Positions 18,970 through 28,436 are shown, counted from the stretch's first letter. The stretch is 64,000 nt of DNA from Vreelandella halophila (GCF_019903425.1 NZ_JACHUZ010000012.1:124001-188000), one strand, 5' to 3'. Notes: generated from the letters alone by a model not told the origin. Program-made: numbers and translations.

Positions 18970-19869
18970 ATGAAAACAGGCACTTCAGGCCACATCCTGC
19001 TTATGCTCGCGCTCGCGACACTGATGGCAGCCGGCGGTATCGTCAGCGCCGCTACCACGACCGGGGAGGACGTTGCCCTGAGATTCGCCGTCCTCGGTGA
19101 CGCGGAGCCCAAGCCGGAGCCCGAATTCCCCAATCTCGCGGCGGCTGTTGATGACATCAACGACCTGGCGGAGCAACAGCGTATCGACTTCGTGGCAGGC
19201 ATTGGTGACATTCCCCATGACGGCACCATGGTGCAGTACCGGAATGTCACGCCCGAGCTCCAGCGCCTGACCCTTCCCTTCTACCCCATCATGGGCAATG
19301 AAGAACACACCAGCACCGAAGAACGCTTCCTGACCTTCGCGACCCGCTGGAACGAAGGCGATCCAGCCATCGATTCAACCCGGTACGTTCTCGATACGGA
19401 AGAGGTCGCGCTCATCTTCGCCTCGCCCGACCATGGCCGGGATTTTGACGACGAAGGCGTGGACTGGATACTGACCAAGCTTGAAGAGGCCGCACCCAAG
19501 CCCGCCCTCCTGTTTGTGCATGGCGCACCCACCGGCATCTACCCGGAGAACCCCGACAAGGGCATCACCCATGAGCGCTTCGGGACGGTTACGGAACAGC
19601 CCAACCTGGCCGCGGTGATCTCCGGGGACCTGCACATGGATATGGACCGGACCAACCACTCCAAGCGCGTTGACGGTGTCCACTACCTGCACATCCCGCC
19701 CCTGGAACGCACCAAGATTCCGGACGAGAGCCGCCACAACCCGATGTTCCGGGTCTTTGCGGTGACCCGTGACGGCCATGTCGAAGTCACAACCTACCAG
19801 GTCGGCCTGGATGCCCCTCTCGAGCGCCACGATTACCGCTTTGAGCTGCCCGCCGGCAACCCGGAGTGA
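18970..19869 (+). CDS. Exported metallophosphoesterase-like protein with altered metal motifs
   Basis: The protein has 299 residues from ATG 18970, behind a strong GGAGGAT site; a TTG reading at 18949 is unlikely. A signal peptide (about residues 1-28) predicts export. The calcineurin-like order of motifs can be traced, but several are changed: GDAE where D-x-H is expected, GDIPHDG intact, GNEEH in place of GNH(E/D), VHGAP for the next His motif, and SGDLHMDM where GHxH is expected. It may be a divergent phosphatase with different metal ligands, or non-catalytic. Its place in an island with Pho boxes supports a role in phosphate scavenging. No clear Pho box was found on this strand. Confidence 0.72.
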   Translation: MKTGTSGHILLMLALATLMAAGGIVSAATTTGEDVALRFAVLGDAEPKPEPEFPNLAAAVDDINDLAEQQRIDFVAGIGDIPHDGTMVQYRNVTPELQRLTLPFYPIMGNEEHTSTEERFLTFATRWNEGDPAIDSTRYVLDTEEVALIFASPDHGRDFDDEGVDWILTKLEEAAPKPALLFVHGAPTGIYPENPDKGITHERFGTVTEQPNLAAVISGDLHMDMDRTNHSKRVDGVHYLHIPPLERTKIPDESRHNPMFRVFAVTRDGHVEVTTYQVGLDAPLERHDYRFELPAGNPE

Positions 19870-19940
19870 CCAGGTTCCGGGCTCATCGGCAGCCGCCTGA
19901 TTGAGTCCAGGGCCGCTTTCACTGATAATGTCGGCTCTTC

Positions 19941-19963
19941 ACCGGGCACGCGTTGTGCCCGGT
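19941..19963. other. Perfect 9-bp hairpin in front of argS
   Basis: ACCGGGCAC and GTGCCCGGT (19941-19949 and 19955-19963) form a perfect stem with the loop GCGTT. No T-run follows on either side. It may be a Rho-dependent or weak terminator for the phosphate island, or a structure in the argS leader, ending 43 bases before the argS ATG. Confidence 0.55.
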
Positions 19964-20006
19964 GGAACAACGAGTTGACCGATCCGGCCCACGAGAACCG
20001 TTCCCG

Positions 20007-21761
20007 ATGAAAGAGCACATTACGCAGCTGCTGCAGCAGGCCGTTGAGGCGCTAATGGACCAAGGCGTCCTCTCGGGCGATGCCGCACCCACCGTCGAAG
20101 TAGAGCCCGCGCGCGACCGCAATCACGGTGATTTTGCCAGTAATCTGGCCCTGAAAGCCGCGAAGCCAGCCGGCATGAAGCCGCGCGACCTGGCGGAAAG
20201 GCTGGTTGCCGCCCTGCCCGATGACAGCGCGATCCGCAGGGTCGAAATCGCTGGGCCCGGCTTTATCAATCTCTTCGTCAGCCACGCGAGCCAGTTCGAC
20301 ATCCTGCGCACCATCCGGGAACAAGGGCGCGAATTCGGCCGGCAGGACCTGGGCCGGGGCAAGTCGGTGCAGGTGGAATTCGTCTCCGCCAACCCGACCG
20401 GCCCCCTGCACGTGGGCCATGGCCGGGGCGCCGCTTACGGCGCCAGCGTCTCGGACCTGCTCGAAGCCGTCGGCTACAGCGTGCACCGCGAGTACTACGT
20501 CAACGACGCCGGCCGGCAGATGAGCATACTGGCGCTCAGTGTCTGGCTGCGCTACCTGGAACAGAGTGGCGAGTCCTTCACCTTCCCTTCCAATGGCTAC
20601 CGGGGCGACTATGTGCTGCCCATTGCCCGCCAGCTGCGCGAGGATGAGGGCGACCGTCTCCAGCACCCTGCCGCCACCGTCTTCAATGGCATTCCGGCGG
20701 ACGAGCCCGACGGCGGTGACAAGGAAGCCCATATTGACGGCCTGGTGCAGCGTGCCCGGGAACTCATCGGTGAGGAAGCCTTCGCGCGGGTCTTTGCCCT
20801 GGCCCTCAACGCCATTCTCACGGACATCCAGGAAGACCTGGCCGGCTTCGGCATCCACTTCGACGAATGGTTCTCGGAGCGCAGCCTGCGCCCGGACATC
20901 GAGGACGCACTGCAGCGGCTCGAGCGCAACGGTCACCTGTACGAGGAAAACGGCGCCACCTGGTTCCGCGCCACCACCTTCGGTGACGACAAGGACCGTG
21001 TGGTGCGCCGCGACAATGGCGAGACCACCTATTTCGCCTCGGACATCGCCTACCACCTGAACAAGTTCGAGCGCGGCTTCGACAAGGTCATCAACGTCTG
21101 GGGCGCGGACCACCACGGTTACATGGCCCGGGTTCGCGGTGCCATCGAGGCGCTGGGCGTGGATCCCGGCAGGCTGGACATCCAACTGGTGCAGTTCGCC
21201 ATCCTCTACCGGGGCAGCGAGCGGCTCTCCATGTCCACCCGCAGCGGTTCCTTCGTGACCCTGCGCGAGCTGCGCGATGAGGTCGGCAAGGACGCGGCGC
21301 GCTTCTTCTACGTCACGCGCAAGGCCGAACAGCACATGGACTTTGACCTGGAGCTGGCCAAGTCCGAAAGCAAGGACAACCCGGTCTATTACATCCAGTA
21401 CGCCCACGCCCGGGTCTGCAGCATGCTGGAGAAAATGCGGACGCAGGGCCTGGATACCAGTGTCAGTCTCGAGCCAACCATCCTGGAACACCTGGAACTC
21501 GAGGAAGAAAAGGACATCGCCGCCATGATGGCCCGTTACCCGGAGACACTGGGCAGGGCCGCCGAAGCACTGGAACCCCACCAGCTCACCCATTACCTGC
21601 GCGACCTGGCCGGCCAGTTCCACAGCTACTACAACGCCCACAAGGTCCTGGTGGAGGACGACCAGCTCCGCCAGGCACGGGTTGGCCTGTCGCTGGCGGT
21701 TCAGCAGGTCCTGGCCAACGGGCTGGAACTTCTGGGCGTCAACGCACCGGAATCCATGTAA
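20007..21761 (+). CDS. argS: Arginyl-tRNA synthetase
   Basis: ArgRS charges tRNA-Arg in the cytoplasm. The 584-residue class I enzyme starts at ATG 20007 (MKEHITQLLQQAVEALMDQG); an upstream extension to 19953 lacks family similarity. It shows the N-terminal additional domain, the HIGH motif as HVGHGR (near residue 133), SANPTGPLHVGHG, and the KMSKS equivalent LSMSTRSG, the unusual form typical of ArgRS. The C-terminal DALR anticodon-binding domain is present, with the conserved VQYAHAR-like IQYAHARVCS at its start. The following SPOR gene begins 11 bases after the stop. Confidence 0.98.
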   Translation: MKEHITQLLQQAVEALMDQGVLSGDAAPTVEVEPARDRNHGDFASNLALKAAKPAGMKPRDLAERLVAALPDDSAIRRVEIAGPGFINLFVSHASQFDILRTIREQGREFGRQDLGRGKSVQVEFVSANPTGPLHVGHGRGAAYGASVSDLLEAVGYSVHREYYVNDAGRQMSILALSVWLRYLEQSGESFTFPSNGYRGDYVLPIARQLREDEGDRLQHPAATVFNGIPADEPDGGDKEAHIDGLVQRARELIGEEAFARVFALALNAILTDIQEDLAGFGIHFDEWFSERSLRPDIEDALQRLERNGHLYEENGATWFRATTFGDDKDRVVRRDNGETTYFASDIAYHLNKFERGFDKVINVWGADHHGYMARVRGAIEALGVDPGRLDIQLVQFAILYRGSERLSMSTRSGSFVTLRELRDEVGKDAARFFYVTRKAEQHMDFDLELAKSESKDNPVYYIQYAHARVCSMLEKMRTQGLDTSVSLEPTILEHLELEEEKDIAAMMARYPETLGRAAEALEPHQLTHYLRDLAGQFHSYYNAHKVLVEDDQLRQARVGLSLAVQQVLANGLELLGVNAPESM

Positions 21762-21772
21762 GGGGCGCGATC

Positions 21773-22294
21773 ATGGCCAAGAAGAAGGACTCGACCTCCC
21801 TGCGCTGGTTGATCCCGGTAGCGCTGCTTTCCGGGTTCGTGGGGTTCCTCGTCTACCTGGACTCACTGGAGCCCGACGGCGGTGACAGCCAGCCGGAAAC
21901 AGCCACTTCCCCGGAACAGCCGCCGGAACAGGAAAGCAGCAGCGCCCCCCCCGATTTCCAGTTCTACGAAATGCTGCCGGATTCCGAGGTCGCCACGCCG
22001 GACATCGAGGCATACCGCCCGGACAAGTCCGAAAGCGAGCAGAACCTGGAATACATCCTCCAGGCCGGCTCCTTCCGGAGCCAGGAGGACGCCGAGCGCC
22101 AGCGCGCCCAGGTGGGCTTCCAGGGCCTGAGGGCGCGTATTGCCGAGGTCAGCGTGGATGACGGCGGCGTCTGGTACCGGGTCATGGTCGGTCCCTTCGA
22201 CTCACGCAGCCGCATGAACCAGGCCGTGGACCGTCTGGTTGAGATCAATATCCAGCCGATGGTGCGCCGGCGCAAAGCCGAAGGTGACGGGTAA
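21773..22294 (+). CDS. SPOR-domain protein (FtsN-like, envelope)
   Basis: This 173-residue bitopic protein has a short basic cytoplasmic N-terminus (MAKKKD), one transmembrane helix (about residues 12-29) and a Pro/Glu/Ser-rich periplasmic linker. A SPOR domain occupies about residues 93-168 (ILQAGSFRSQEDAERQRAQV; WYRVMVGPFDSRSRMNQAVD). SPOR domains bind denuded septal peptidoglycan, so a cell-division role like FtsN is likely. The order argS - SPOR - hslV - hslU is the conserved pseudomonad arrangement. It is shorter than E. coli FtsN and may lack its essential activation segment. Confidence 0.9.
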   Translation: MAKKKDSTSLRWLIPVALLSGFVGFLVYLDSLEPDGGDSQPETATSPEQPPEQESSSAPPDFQFYEMLPDSEVATPDIEAYRPDKSESEQNLEYILQAGSFRSQEDAERQRAQVGFQGLRARIAEVSVDDGGVWYRVMVGPFDSRSRMNQAVDRLVEINIQPMVRRRKAEGDG

Positions 22295-22310
22295 CCTCCT
22301 GCAGGCACAC

Positions 22311-22339
22311 CTTGAAATGTAAAACCCATGCCCCCACCT
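22311..22339 (+). promoter_or_regulatory. Heat-shock (sigma-32) promoter of hslVU
   Basis: CTTGAAA (22311-22317) is a perfect sigma-32 -35 element. After 14 bases, CCCCACCT (22332-22339) matches the -10 consensus CCCCATnT at all but one specified position. The ATG of hslV is 38 bases downstream of the -10. HslVU is a known heat-shock operon in E. coli, so the site fits its context. Confidence 0.85.
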
Positions 22340-22377
22340 TCGGATAAATCCCAAACCCGGCAACCACGGGAGTACGC

Positions 22378-22908
22378 ATGACAACCATTCTCTCAGTACG
22401 CCGTGACGGCGAGGTCGCTATGGGCGGCGATGGCCAGGTGTCCCTCGGCAATACCGTCATGAAAGGCAACGCCCGCAAAGTACGGCGGCTGTACAACGAC
22501 CGCGTGCTCGCAGGCTTCGCAGGCGGCACGGCCGACGCCTTCACCCTGTTCGAGCGTTTCGAGGCGCAGCTGGAAAAGTACCAGGGCAACCTCACGCGCG
22601 CCGCCGTAGAGCTGGCCAAGGAGTGGCGCACGGACCGGGCCCTGAGGCGGCTCGAAGCCATGCTGGCGGTGGCGGACGCGGAAACGTCGCTGATCATCAC
22701 CGGCAACGGCGACGTGGTCGAGCCCGAGGAAAGCCTGATCGCCATGGGCTCCGGTGGGCCCTACGCCCAGGCCGCCGCCAGGGCCATGCTCGAGAACACC
22801 CAGCTGACGGCCCGAGAGATCACCGAGAAAGGCCTCGATATCGCCGCCGATATCTGCGTCTATACCAACCATAACCGCGCGCTGGAAGTCATCGAACCCA
22901 GCGACTGA
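22378..22908 (+). CDS. hslV: ATP-dependent protease subunit HslV (ClpQ)
   Basis: HslV is the proteasome-like peptidase of the HslUV complex, which degrades misfolded cytoplasmic proteins. The 176-residue product begins [13 protein letters not shown]; removal of Met exposes the catalytic Thr. The [23 protein letters not shown] segment with its conserved lysines and [13 protein letters not shown] are typical. It lies 11 bases before hslU and behind a heat-shock promoter. Confidence 0.98.
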   Translation: MTTILSVRRDGEVAMGGDGQVSLGNTVMKGNARKVRRLYNDRVLAGFAGGTADAFTLFERFEAQLEKYQGNLTRAAVELAKEWRTDRALRRLEAMLAVADAETSLIITGNGDVVEPEESLIAMGSGGPYAQAAARAMLENTQLTAREITEKGLDIAADICVYTNHNRALEVIEPSD

Positions 22909-22919
22909 CAGGAGTATTC

Positions 22920-24251
22920 ATGGCAGGCATGACCCCCCGGGAGATCGTTGACGAACTCAACCGCCACATCGTCGGCCAGGACGAGGCCAAGCGCTCCGTC
23001 GCAATCGCCCTGCGCAACCGCTGGCGACGCATGCAGGCGGACACCGACATCCAGGAAGAAATCACCCCCAAGAACATCCTCATGATCGGCCCCACGGGCG
23101 TGGGCAAGACCGAGATCGCGCGCCGTCTCGCCAAACTGGCGGAGGCGCCCTTCATCAAGGTGGAAGCCACCAAGTTCACCGAGGTGGGGTATGTAGGTCG
23201 CGACGTCGAGTCCATTATCCGCGACCTGACCGAAAACGCCCTCTCTCTGCTGCGCGAGAAGGAAATGGCCCGGGTCCAGGACCGTGCTATGGATGCAGCC
23301 GAAGACCGCATCCTGGACGCCCTGTTGCGCCCGCCGCGCGATCAGGAAGAGGAGGAGAAAGCGGATAACAGCTCCGCTACGCGCCAGATGTTCCGCAAGA
23401 AGCTGCGCGAGGGGGAACTGGATGACAAGGAGATCGACATTGAAGTCAGTGCCAACAGCGGTGGCGTGGAAATCATGACCCCGCCGGGCATGGAAGAGAT
23501 GACCAGCCAGCTCCAGTCCCTGTTCTCCAACATGGGCAACGACAAGCGCCAGACCCGCCGCATGCGGGTCGCGGATGCCTTCGAGCAAGTGCGTGAGGAA
23601 GAGGCAGCGAAACTGGTTAACGAGGAAGACATCAAGCAGCGCGCCATCCAGGAGGTAGAGCAGAACGGCATCGTGTTCCTCGACGAGCTGGACAAGGTCG
23701 CCAAGAAGAGCGATTCCCAGGGCTCCTCGGACGTCTCCCGTGAAGGTGTGCAGCGCGATCTGCTGCCGCTGATCGAGGGCAGCACCGTCAGCACCAAGTA
23801 CGGCATGGTGCACACGGATCACATCCTGTTCATCGCCTCCGGCGCCTTCCACCTGACCAAGCCCTCGGACCTGATCCCCGAGCTTCAGGGGCGTCTGCCC
23901 ATCCGCGTGGAACTCAAGGCCCTGACACCCGGCGATTTCAAGCGGATCCTGACAGAACCAAGGGCATCGCTGGTGGCCCAGTATGAAGCCCTGATGAGCG
24001 CTGAGGGGGTCCGGCTCACCTTCACGGACGAGGCCATCGACCGCATTGCTGAAATCGCCTGGAAGGTTAACGAAAGTACCGAGAACATCGGTGCCCGCCG
24101 GCTGCACACGGTCATGGAGAAACTGCTGGACGACATCTCCTTCGATGCCGGTGACCAGATCAGCGATGCCTTCGAGGTCACGGCGGATTACGTGGAGCAG
24201 CAGCTCGGCGAGCTGGCCGAGGACGAGGACCTCAGCCGCTACATCCTGTGA
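22920..24251 (+). CDS. hslU: ATP-dependent protease ATPase subunit HslU (ClpY)
   Basis: HslU is the AAA+ unfoldase that feeds substrates to HslV. The 443-residue protein has Walker [10 protein letters not shown] (about 59-67), the substrate-grip pore motif GYVGRDVE, an intermediate I-domain (about 110-240), Walker [10 protein letters not shown] (about 250-258), and sensor 2 [16 protein letters not shown]. It ends in the conserved hydrophobic LSRYIL tail, which inserts into HslV and activates it. It is convergent with the patatin gene, three bases apart. Confidence 0.98.
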   Translation: MAGMTPREIVDELNRHIVGQDEAKRSVAIALRNRWRRMQADTDIQEEITPKNILMIGPTGVGKTEIARRLAKLAEAPFIKVEATKFTEVGYVGRDVESIIRDLTENALSLLREKEMARVQDRAMDAAEDRILDALLRPPRDQEEEEKADNSSATRQMFRKKLREGELDDKEIDIEVSANSGGVEIMTPPGMEEMTSQLQSLFSNMGNDKRQTRRMRVADAFEQVREEEAAKLVNEEDIKQRAIQEVEQNGIVFLDELDKVAKKSDSQGSSDVSREGVQRDLLPLIEGSTVSTKYGMVHTDHILFIASGAFHLTKPSDLIPELQGRLPIRVELKALTPGDFKRILTEPRASLVAQYEALMSAEGVRLTFTDEAIDRIAEIAWKVNESTENIGARRLHTVMEKLLDDISFDAGDQISDAFEVTADYVEQQLGELAEDEDLSRYIL

Positions 24252-24254
24252 GCC

Positions 24255-25508
24255 TCAGAGCATCTGTCGGGCGTTGTTGATCAACCCCGACACCTGCTTC
24301 ACGCCGGAGCCGAAACGGCTCCGGCGCTTACCTTCCTGTGCCACGAACACCGGCAGCATCTCGCCGTAGAGACTGGTGCTGATGGTGCGCTGCTCATCCG
24401 CCAGAATGTCCCTGTTGATGGTGACCCCATGAGGGGCCAGCTGGCTCTCCAGCTCATCGGCACGGCGCAGCAGGTCGCGCCGGGTCATCTGGTAGGCATG
24501 CTCACAGACCATGCGCCGGGACTGGAAGCTGAACACGTTCGAGAAGAACAGCTTGGCGTCGTCACGTTCCGGCTGGAACAGGACAATGTCCGAGTCGGGG
24601 TACTGGTCCGCATACTGCGCAATGCCCGCCTCCATGCGCGAATACACCATGGTCCGGAAGGTCTGACCCAGGATGTTGGGCATACCGGAATCCATCAGTG
24701 CGCCCGCGTTCATGGTGCCCGCACGCACCGCGGCACTGGCGTCGATGGGCACCAGCGGGTTGATGGCCAGCACAAGATCAGCCCCGTCCTCCAGGGCGAC
24801 CGAGGCATGCAGCCCCTTGCGCAGGGTGCCGTCCACGTAGAAACGGCCATCGATCTCCACAGGCATGTAGACGCCCGGCGAGGCGATGCTGGCCTGCACG
24901 GCCCGTGAGATGGGCACATGATCAAAACCGGGTGCCCCCAGCCGCACCGCCTCGCTGCTCTCCAGGTCGGCCGCGATGATGTAGAGCCTGTGGCGCAGCT
25001 GCCGGAAATCGTTGGTCCGCCCCAGCATGCTGAAGGCGCGGCGCAGGTATTCATGCAGCCCGGTGTTGTCGAACAGCCCGGCCGGCGCCACCTGGGCCAG
25101 AACCGTGAGGGCATCCAGCAGGCTCTGGTCGTAGGGATTGCTGGCAAAGCGCCCGAGCGCCTCGCGCAGCAGCCCCGGCACCGCCATGAGCCGGCGCACG
25201 TACTCGCGGAATGCGGGCCGGTAGAACACCTCCGGATGGAAGGGGTGCACATCCGCCTCGTTCTTCACGAAGATCCGGCACAACTGCGCTGTGGTCATCT
25301 GGTTGGCAAGATTGGCCGCAACGAAGGAGCCGGCACTGACACCGACATAGACATAGAGGTCATTGAAATCGATGCCGTCAAGCGCCTCATCCAGGGCCCG
25401 CAGTGCGCCGATCTCATAGATTCCGCCCAGTGGGCCGCCGCCCCCTAGTGCCAGCCCGATCCGGGGCCGCTCCGGGCGCTCGGCGGACCTGCGTGACAGT
25501 GTTTCCAT
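24255..25508 (-). CDS. Patatin-like phospholipase family protein
   Basis: This predicted lipid acyl hydrolase has 417 residues. It contains the oxyanion-hole GGGGPLGG (about 22-29), the nucleophile elbow GVSAG (Ser about 59) and the catalytic-dyad Asp in VDGTLRKG (near 202). No signal peptide is seen, so it is probably cytoplasmic or peripheral to the membrane. The 90-base gap from ptsP on the same strand allows either read-through or its own promoter. The lipid substrate is unknown. Confidence 0.88.
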   Translation of the reverse strand: METLSRRSAERPERPRIGLALGGGGPLGGIYEIGALRALDEALDGIDFNDLYVYVGVSAGSFVAANLANQMTTAQLCRIFVKNEADVHPFHPEVFYRPAFREYVRRLMAVPGLLREALGRFASNPYDQSLLDALTVLAQVAPAGLFDNTGLHEYLRRAFSMLGRTNDFRQLRHRLYIIAADLESSEAVRLGAPGFDHVPISRAVQASIASPGVYMPVEIDGRFYVDGTLRKGLHASVALEDGADLVLAINPLVPIDASAAVRAGTMNAGALMDSGMPNILGQTFRTMVYSRMEAGIAQYADQYPDSDIVLFQPERDDAKLFFSNVFSFQSRRMVCEHAYQMTRRDLLRRADELESQLAPHGVTINRDILADEQRTISTSLYGEMLPVFVAQEGKRRSRFGSGVKQVSGLINNARQML

Positions 25509-25598
25509 GGATTACCCCTTGATCTGACTGCTCACCCGAGACTAACGGCGTCTTCTAGAGTACACATACTAGAAACAAGGATAGCAGTGAATGGCTGC

Positions 25599-27917
25599 TC
25601 ACTCCCGGGAGGCCGCCAGTTCCCGCACCCCGGAGCCACTGCGTTCCGGCCGGATGAAGCGCCCGACCCCGGCTTTGCGCAGGGCCAGCTCCACACAGCT
25701 GCGGATCACATGCGGTGAATCCTGGGTCAGCACCTCTGCCAGCAGCCCACGGGCCATGTCCATGTCGATGCCGCGGATCACGGATTTGATCCGCGGCAGA
25801 TTAGACGCATTCATGGAAAGGGCGTCGTACCCCATGGCCAGCAACAGTATGGCACCACCGGGATCCCCCGCCAGCTCGCCGCAGATACTCACCGGCTTGC
25901 CCACATCGTGGCAATCCTGGGCCACCTGGCACAGTGCCTGGAGCACTGCCGGGTGATAGGAGTGATAGAGACTGGCTACGCGCGGGTTGTTGCGGTCCAC
26001 CGCCAGCAGGTACTGGGTCAGGTCGTTCGACCCCACGGAGACGAAGTCCACCCGCGCGGCGATCTCCCGCACCTGATACACGGCCGCGGGAATCTCGATC
26101 ATGACCCCCACCTGCGGCATGGCCAGTTGGTAGCCCTCATCACGCACTTCGTGCCAAGCCCGGTAGATCAGGTGCTGGGCCTCCTCGATCTCGGAGACAT
26201 TGCTGATCATCGGCAGCATGATGCGCAGGTTGTCCAGCCCCTCGCTCGCCTTGATCATGGCGCGGATCTGGACCAGGAACACCTCCGGGTGATCCAGCGT
26301 TACCCGGATGCCGCGCCAGCCGAGGAAGGGGTTTTCCTCAACGATTGGAAAATAGGTCAGGGCCTTGTCACCACCGATGTCCAGGGTGCGCATGGTGACC
26401 TCGGCCGGGGCGAAGGCCTCAAGCTGTTCCCGGTAATAGGCTTTCTGTTCCTGCTCGGAGGGGAACCGCTCATTGATCATGAACGGCACCTCGGTGCGGT
26501 ACAGGCCAATGCCTTCCGCCCCGTGGCTGAGCGAGCGCACCACGTCCGTGATCAGGCCGGTGTTCACGAACAGCGGAATGCGCTGGCCATCCAGAGTTTC
26601 ACAGGGCTTGTCGCGCAGCTCCTCCAGCCCTTTGACCAGCTCCTGTTCTTCCTCAATGATGGACTCGAAGAAGGCCTTGAGCTCGGTGGAGGGCGAAGCG
26701 AAGATCTGGCCCTCGTAGCCGTCAACGATCAGTTCGCGCCCATCCAGCTGCGCCACGGGAATGTCCACCAGACCCATCACCGTGGGCACGCCCATGGCGC
26801 GGGCCAGGATGGCCACGTGGGAATTGCCGGAGCCCCGCACAGACACCAGGCCCGCCAGCTGGCCCTGGGGCACCTCCCCGAGCATCGCGGGCGTGAGCTC
26901 ATCACTCACAAGTATGGTCTGTTCCGGGTACTCCGGCGTCTCTGACTCCCCCTCCTGAAGGTGCGAAAGCAGGCGGCGCCCGAGATCACGGATATCCACG
27001 GCCCGCTCGCGCAGGTAATGATCCCCCATCATTTCAAAGTGGCGGACGTACTGATTCACCACCGCCTTGAGCGAGCCGGGGGCCCAGAGCCCATCGCGGA
27101 TGCGGTTCTCCACCTCGCCGGGCAGTGCATGATCGTGGAGCATGCGCAGGTAGACCTCGAAAAGCGCCTGCTCTTCCGGCCTCAGCTGCGGCGCAAGCCG
27201 CTCGCCCACCTGCTCCACATCGTCCCGTACCGCGGAGACGGCCGCGCGGAAGCGTTCTATTTCCGCATCCACGTCGTCACAGCGCTTATCCGGCACCGAA
27301 TCCAGATCCGCTGGCGGAAACACCACCACGCCGGTTCCGATGGCCACACCCTGGGCGCCGGCAACACCACTGAAGGCCACATCCCGGGCCTGGTCGCCGC
27401 TGATCGAGATGCCGCCAATGGCCCCGGTCGCTTCGCTGTGGGCGATGACCCCGGCGAGCTGGGCGGAGATGGTCACCAGGAAGGCTTCCTCGCCTTCATC
27501 GAAGCGGCGGGTGTTCTGGGTCTCCTGGACAACGATCACGCCCAGTACCCGGCGGTGATGAATAATGGGCACGCCCAGGAAGGAGCCGAAGCGTTCCTCA
27601 CCGGTCTCCGGGAAGTAGCGGTTGCGCGGGTGCTTCTGGGCATCCTCCAGGTTGATGGGCTCCTCACGGCTCCCCACCAGCCCCACCAGGCCCTCCGACG
27701 GCGCAATACGGACCTGGCCCACGGCGGACTTGTAGAGCCCCTCGGTGGCCTTGAGCACGTAACAGCCGGATTTGTCGTCGTAAAGATAGACCGAGCAGAC
27801 CTCGGTGTGCATAGCGGCCTGGACACGCGCCGCTATGGTGTCCAGGGCTTCCTGAAGGTTATTGATTCCATTCAGTTCCTGGACGATGCTTCGCAGCGTG
27901 CTGAGCATTGTGGTCAT
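25599..27917 (-). CDS. ptsP: PTS enzyme I for nitrogen control, PtsP (EI-Ntr)
   Basis: PtsP takes phosphate from PEP and passes it to NPr and EIIA-Ntr, a regulatory chain tied to nitrogen and potassium status. The 772-residue protein has an N-terminal GAF domain (about 5-165), which in E. coli senses glutamine and 2-oxoglutarate. The phospho-His domain follows, with the active His in SGNSHVAILARAMGVP. The PEP-binding TIM barrel carries LYRTEVPFM, the LRIMLPMIS region, and the catalytic-Cys region PVSICGELAGDPGG. The start is ATG 27917, with an alternative ATG at 27908; it begins six bases after rppH. Confidence 0.97.
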   Translation of the reverse strand: MTTMLSTLRSIVQELNGINNLQEALDTIAARVQAAMHTEVCSVYLYDDKSGCYVLKATEGLYKSAVGQVRIAPSEGLVGLVGSREEPINLEDAQKHPRNRYFPETGEERFGSFLGVPIIHHRRVLGVIVVQETQNTRRFDEGEEAFLVTISAQLAGVIAHSEATGAIGGISISGDQARDVAFSGVAGAQGVAIGTGVVVFPPADLDSVPDKRCDDVDAEIERFRAAVSAVRDDVEQVGERLAPQLRPEEQALFEVYLRMLHDHALPGEVENRIRDGLWAPGSLKAVVNQYVRHFEMMGDHYLRERAVDIRDLGRRLLSHLQEGESETPEYPEQTILVSDELTPAMLGEVPQGQLAGLVSVRGSGNSHVAILARAMGVPTVMGLVDIPVAQLDGRELIVDGYEGQIFASPSTELKAFFESIIEEEQELVKGLEELRDKPCETLDGQRIPLFVNTGLITDVVRSLSHGAEGIGLYRTEVPFMINERFPSEQEQKAYYREQLEAFAPAEVTMRTLDIGGDKALTYFPIVEENPFLGWRGIRVTLDHPEVFLVQIRAMIKASEGLDNLRIMLPMISNVSEIEEAQHLIYRAWHEVRDEGYQLAMPQVGVMIEIPAAVYQVREIAARVDFVSVGSNDLTQYLLAVDRNNPRVASLYHSYHPAVLQALCQVAQDCHDVGKPVSICGELAGDPGGAILLLAMGYDALSMNASNLPRIKSVIRGIDMDMARGLLAEVLTQDSPHVIRSCVELALRKAGVGRFIRPERSGSGVRELAASRE

Positions 27918-27923
27918 AGTCGG

Positions 27924-28436
27924 TCAGCTTTCCTGGCGGGCCGGCGGTTGCCCCTTTGACTGTAGCCTGAATACCCCGGGCGCCAGCTCCCTAAGCGCCT
28001 TGCGGTAGACTTCGCGCTTGAAGGACACCACCTGCCCCAGCGGGTACCAGTAGCTGACCCACTGCCAGCCGTCGAATTCAGGCTTATGGCTGCGATCAAC
28101 CCGCACCCGGGCATCGGGTGAGAGCATCTCGAGAAGGAACCATTTCTGTTTCTGGCCAATGCACACCGGGCGTGAATCCCTGCGGACCATGCGCCGGGGC
28201 AGGCGGTACCTGAGCCAGCCCCGGGTCGTGGTGATGATCCGGACATCCGATGATTCCAGGCCGATCTCCTCCATCAGTTCGCGATAGAGGGCCTGCTCCG
28301 GTGTCTCATCCTCATTGATGCCCCCCTGTGGAAACTGCCAGGCCTCCTGGCCGATGCGCCTGGCCCAGAGCAATTCCCCCCGGTGGTTCGCCAGCATGAT
28401 TCCGACATTCGGTCTGAATCCGTCGGAGTCAATCAC
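27924..28436 (-). CDS. rppH: RNA pyrophosphohydrolase RppH
   Basis: RppH removes pyrophosphate from the 5' end of mRNA, which starts RNase E-dependent decay. The 170-residue Nudix protein shows [11 protein letters not shown] at the N-terminus and the Nudix box [17 protein letters not shown] plus MEEIGL (Gx5Ex7REUxEExGU). The family pattern WLRYRLP and GQKQKWF is present. The start codon is GTG 28436. It is the first gene of the rppH-ptsP pair, an arrangement shared with Pseudomonas and E. coli, and is divergent from the HAD phosphatase gene. Confidence 0.97.
   Translation of the reverse strand: MIDSDGFRPNVGIMLANHRGELLWARRIGQEAWQFPQGGINEDETPEQALYRELMEEIGLESSDVRIITTTRGWLRYRLPRRMVRRDSRPVCIGQKQKWFLLEMLSPDARVRVDRSHKPEFDGWQWVSYWYPLGQVVSFKREVYRKALRELAPGVFRLQSKGQPPARQES

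Noticed and set aside
10055-20006. Search for an integrase, transposase, tRNA or att repeats at the island borders
   Set aside because: None was found by reading the borders, so the island is not called a mobile element; transfer by homologous recombination remains possible.
20052-21641. 529-codon minus-strand ORF opposite argS
   Set aside because: argS on the plus strand is certain. The opposite frame has no recognisable motif and is an expected by-product of high GC and biased codon use.
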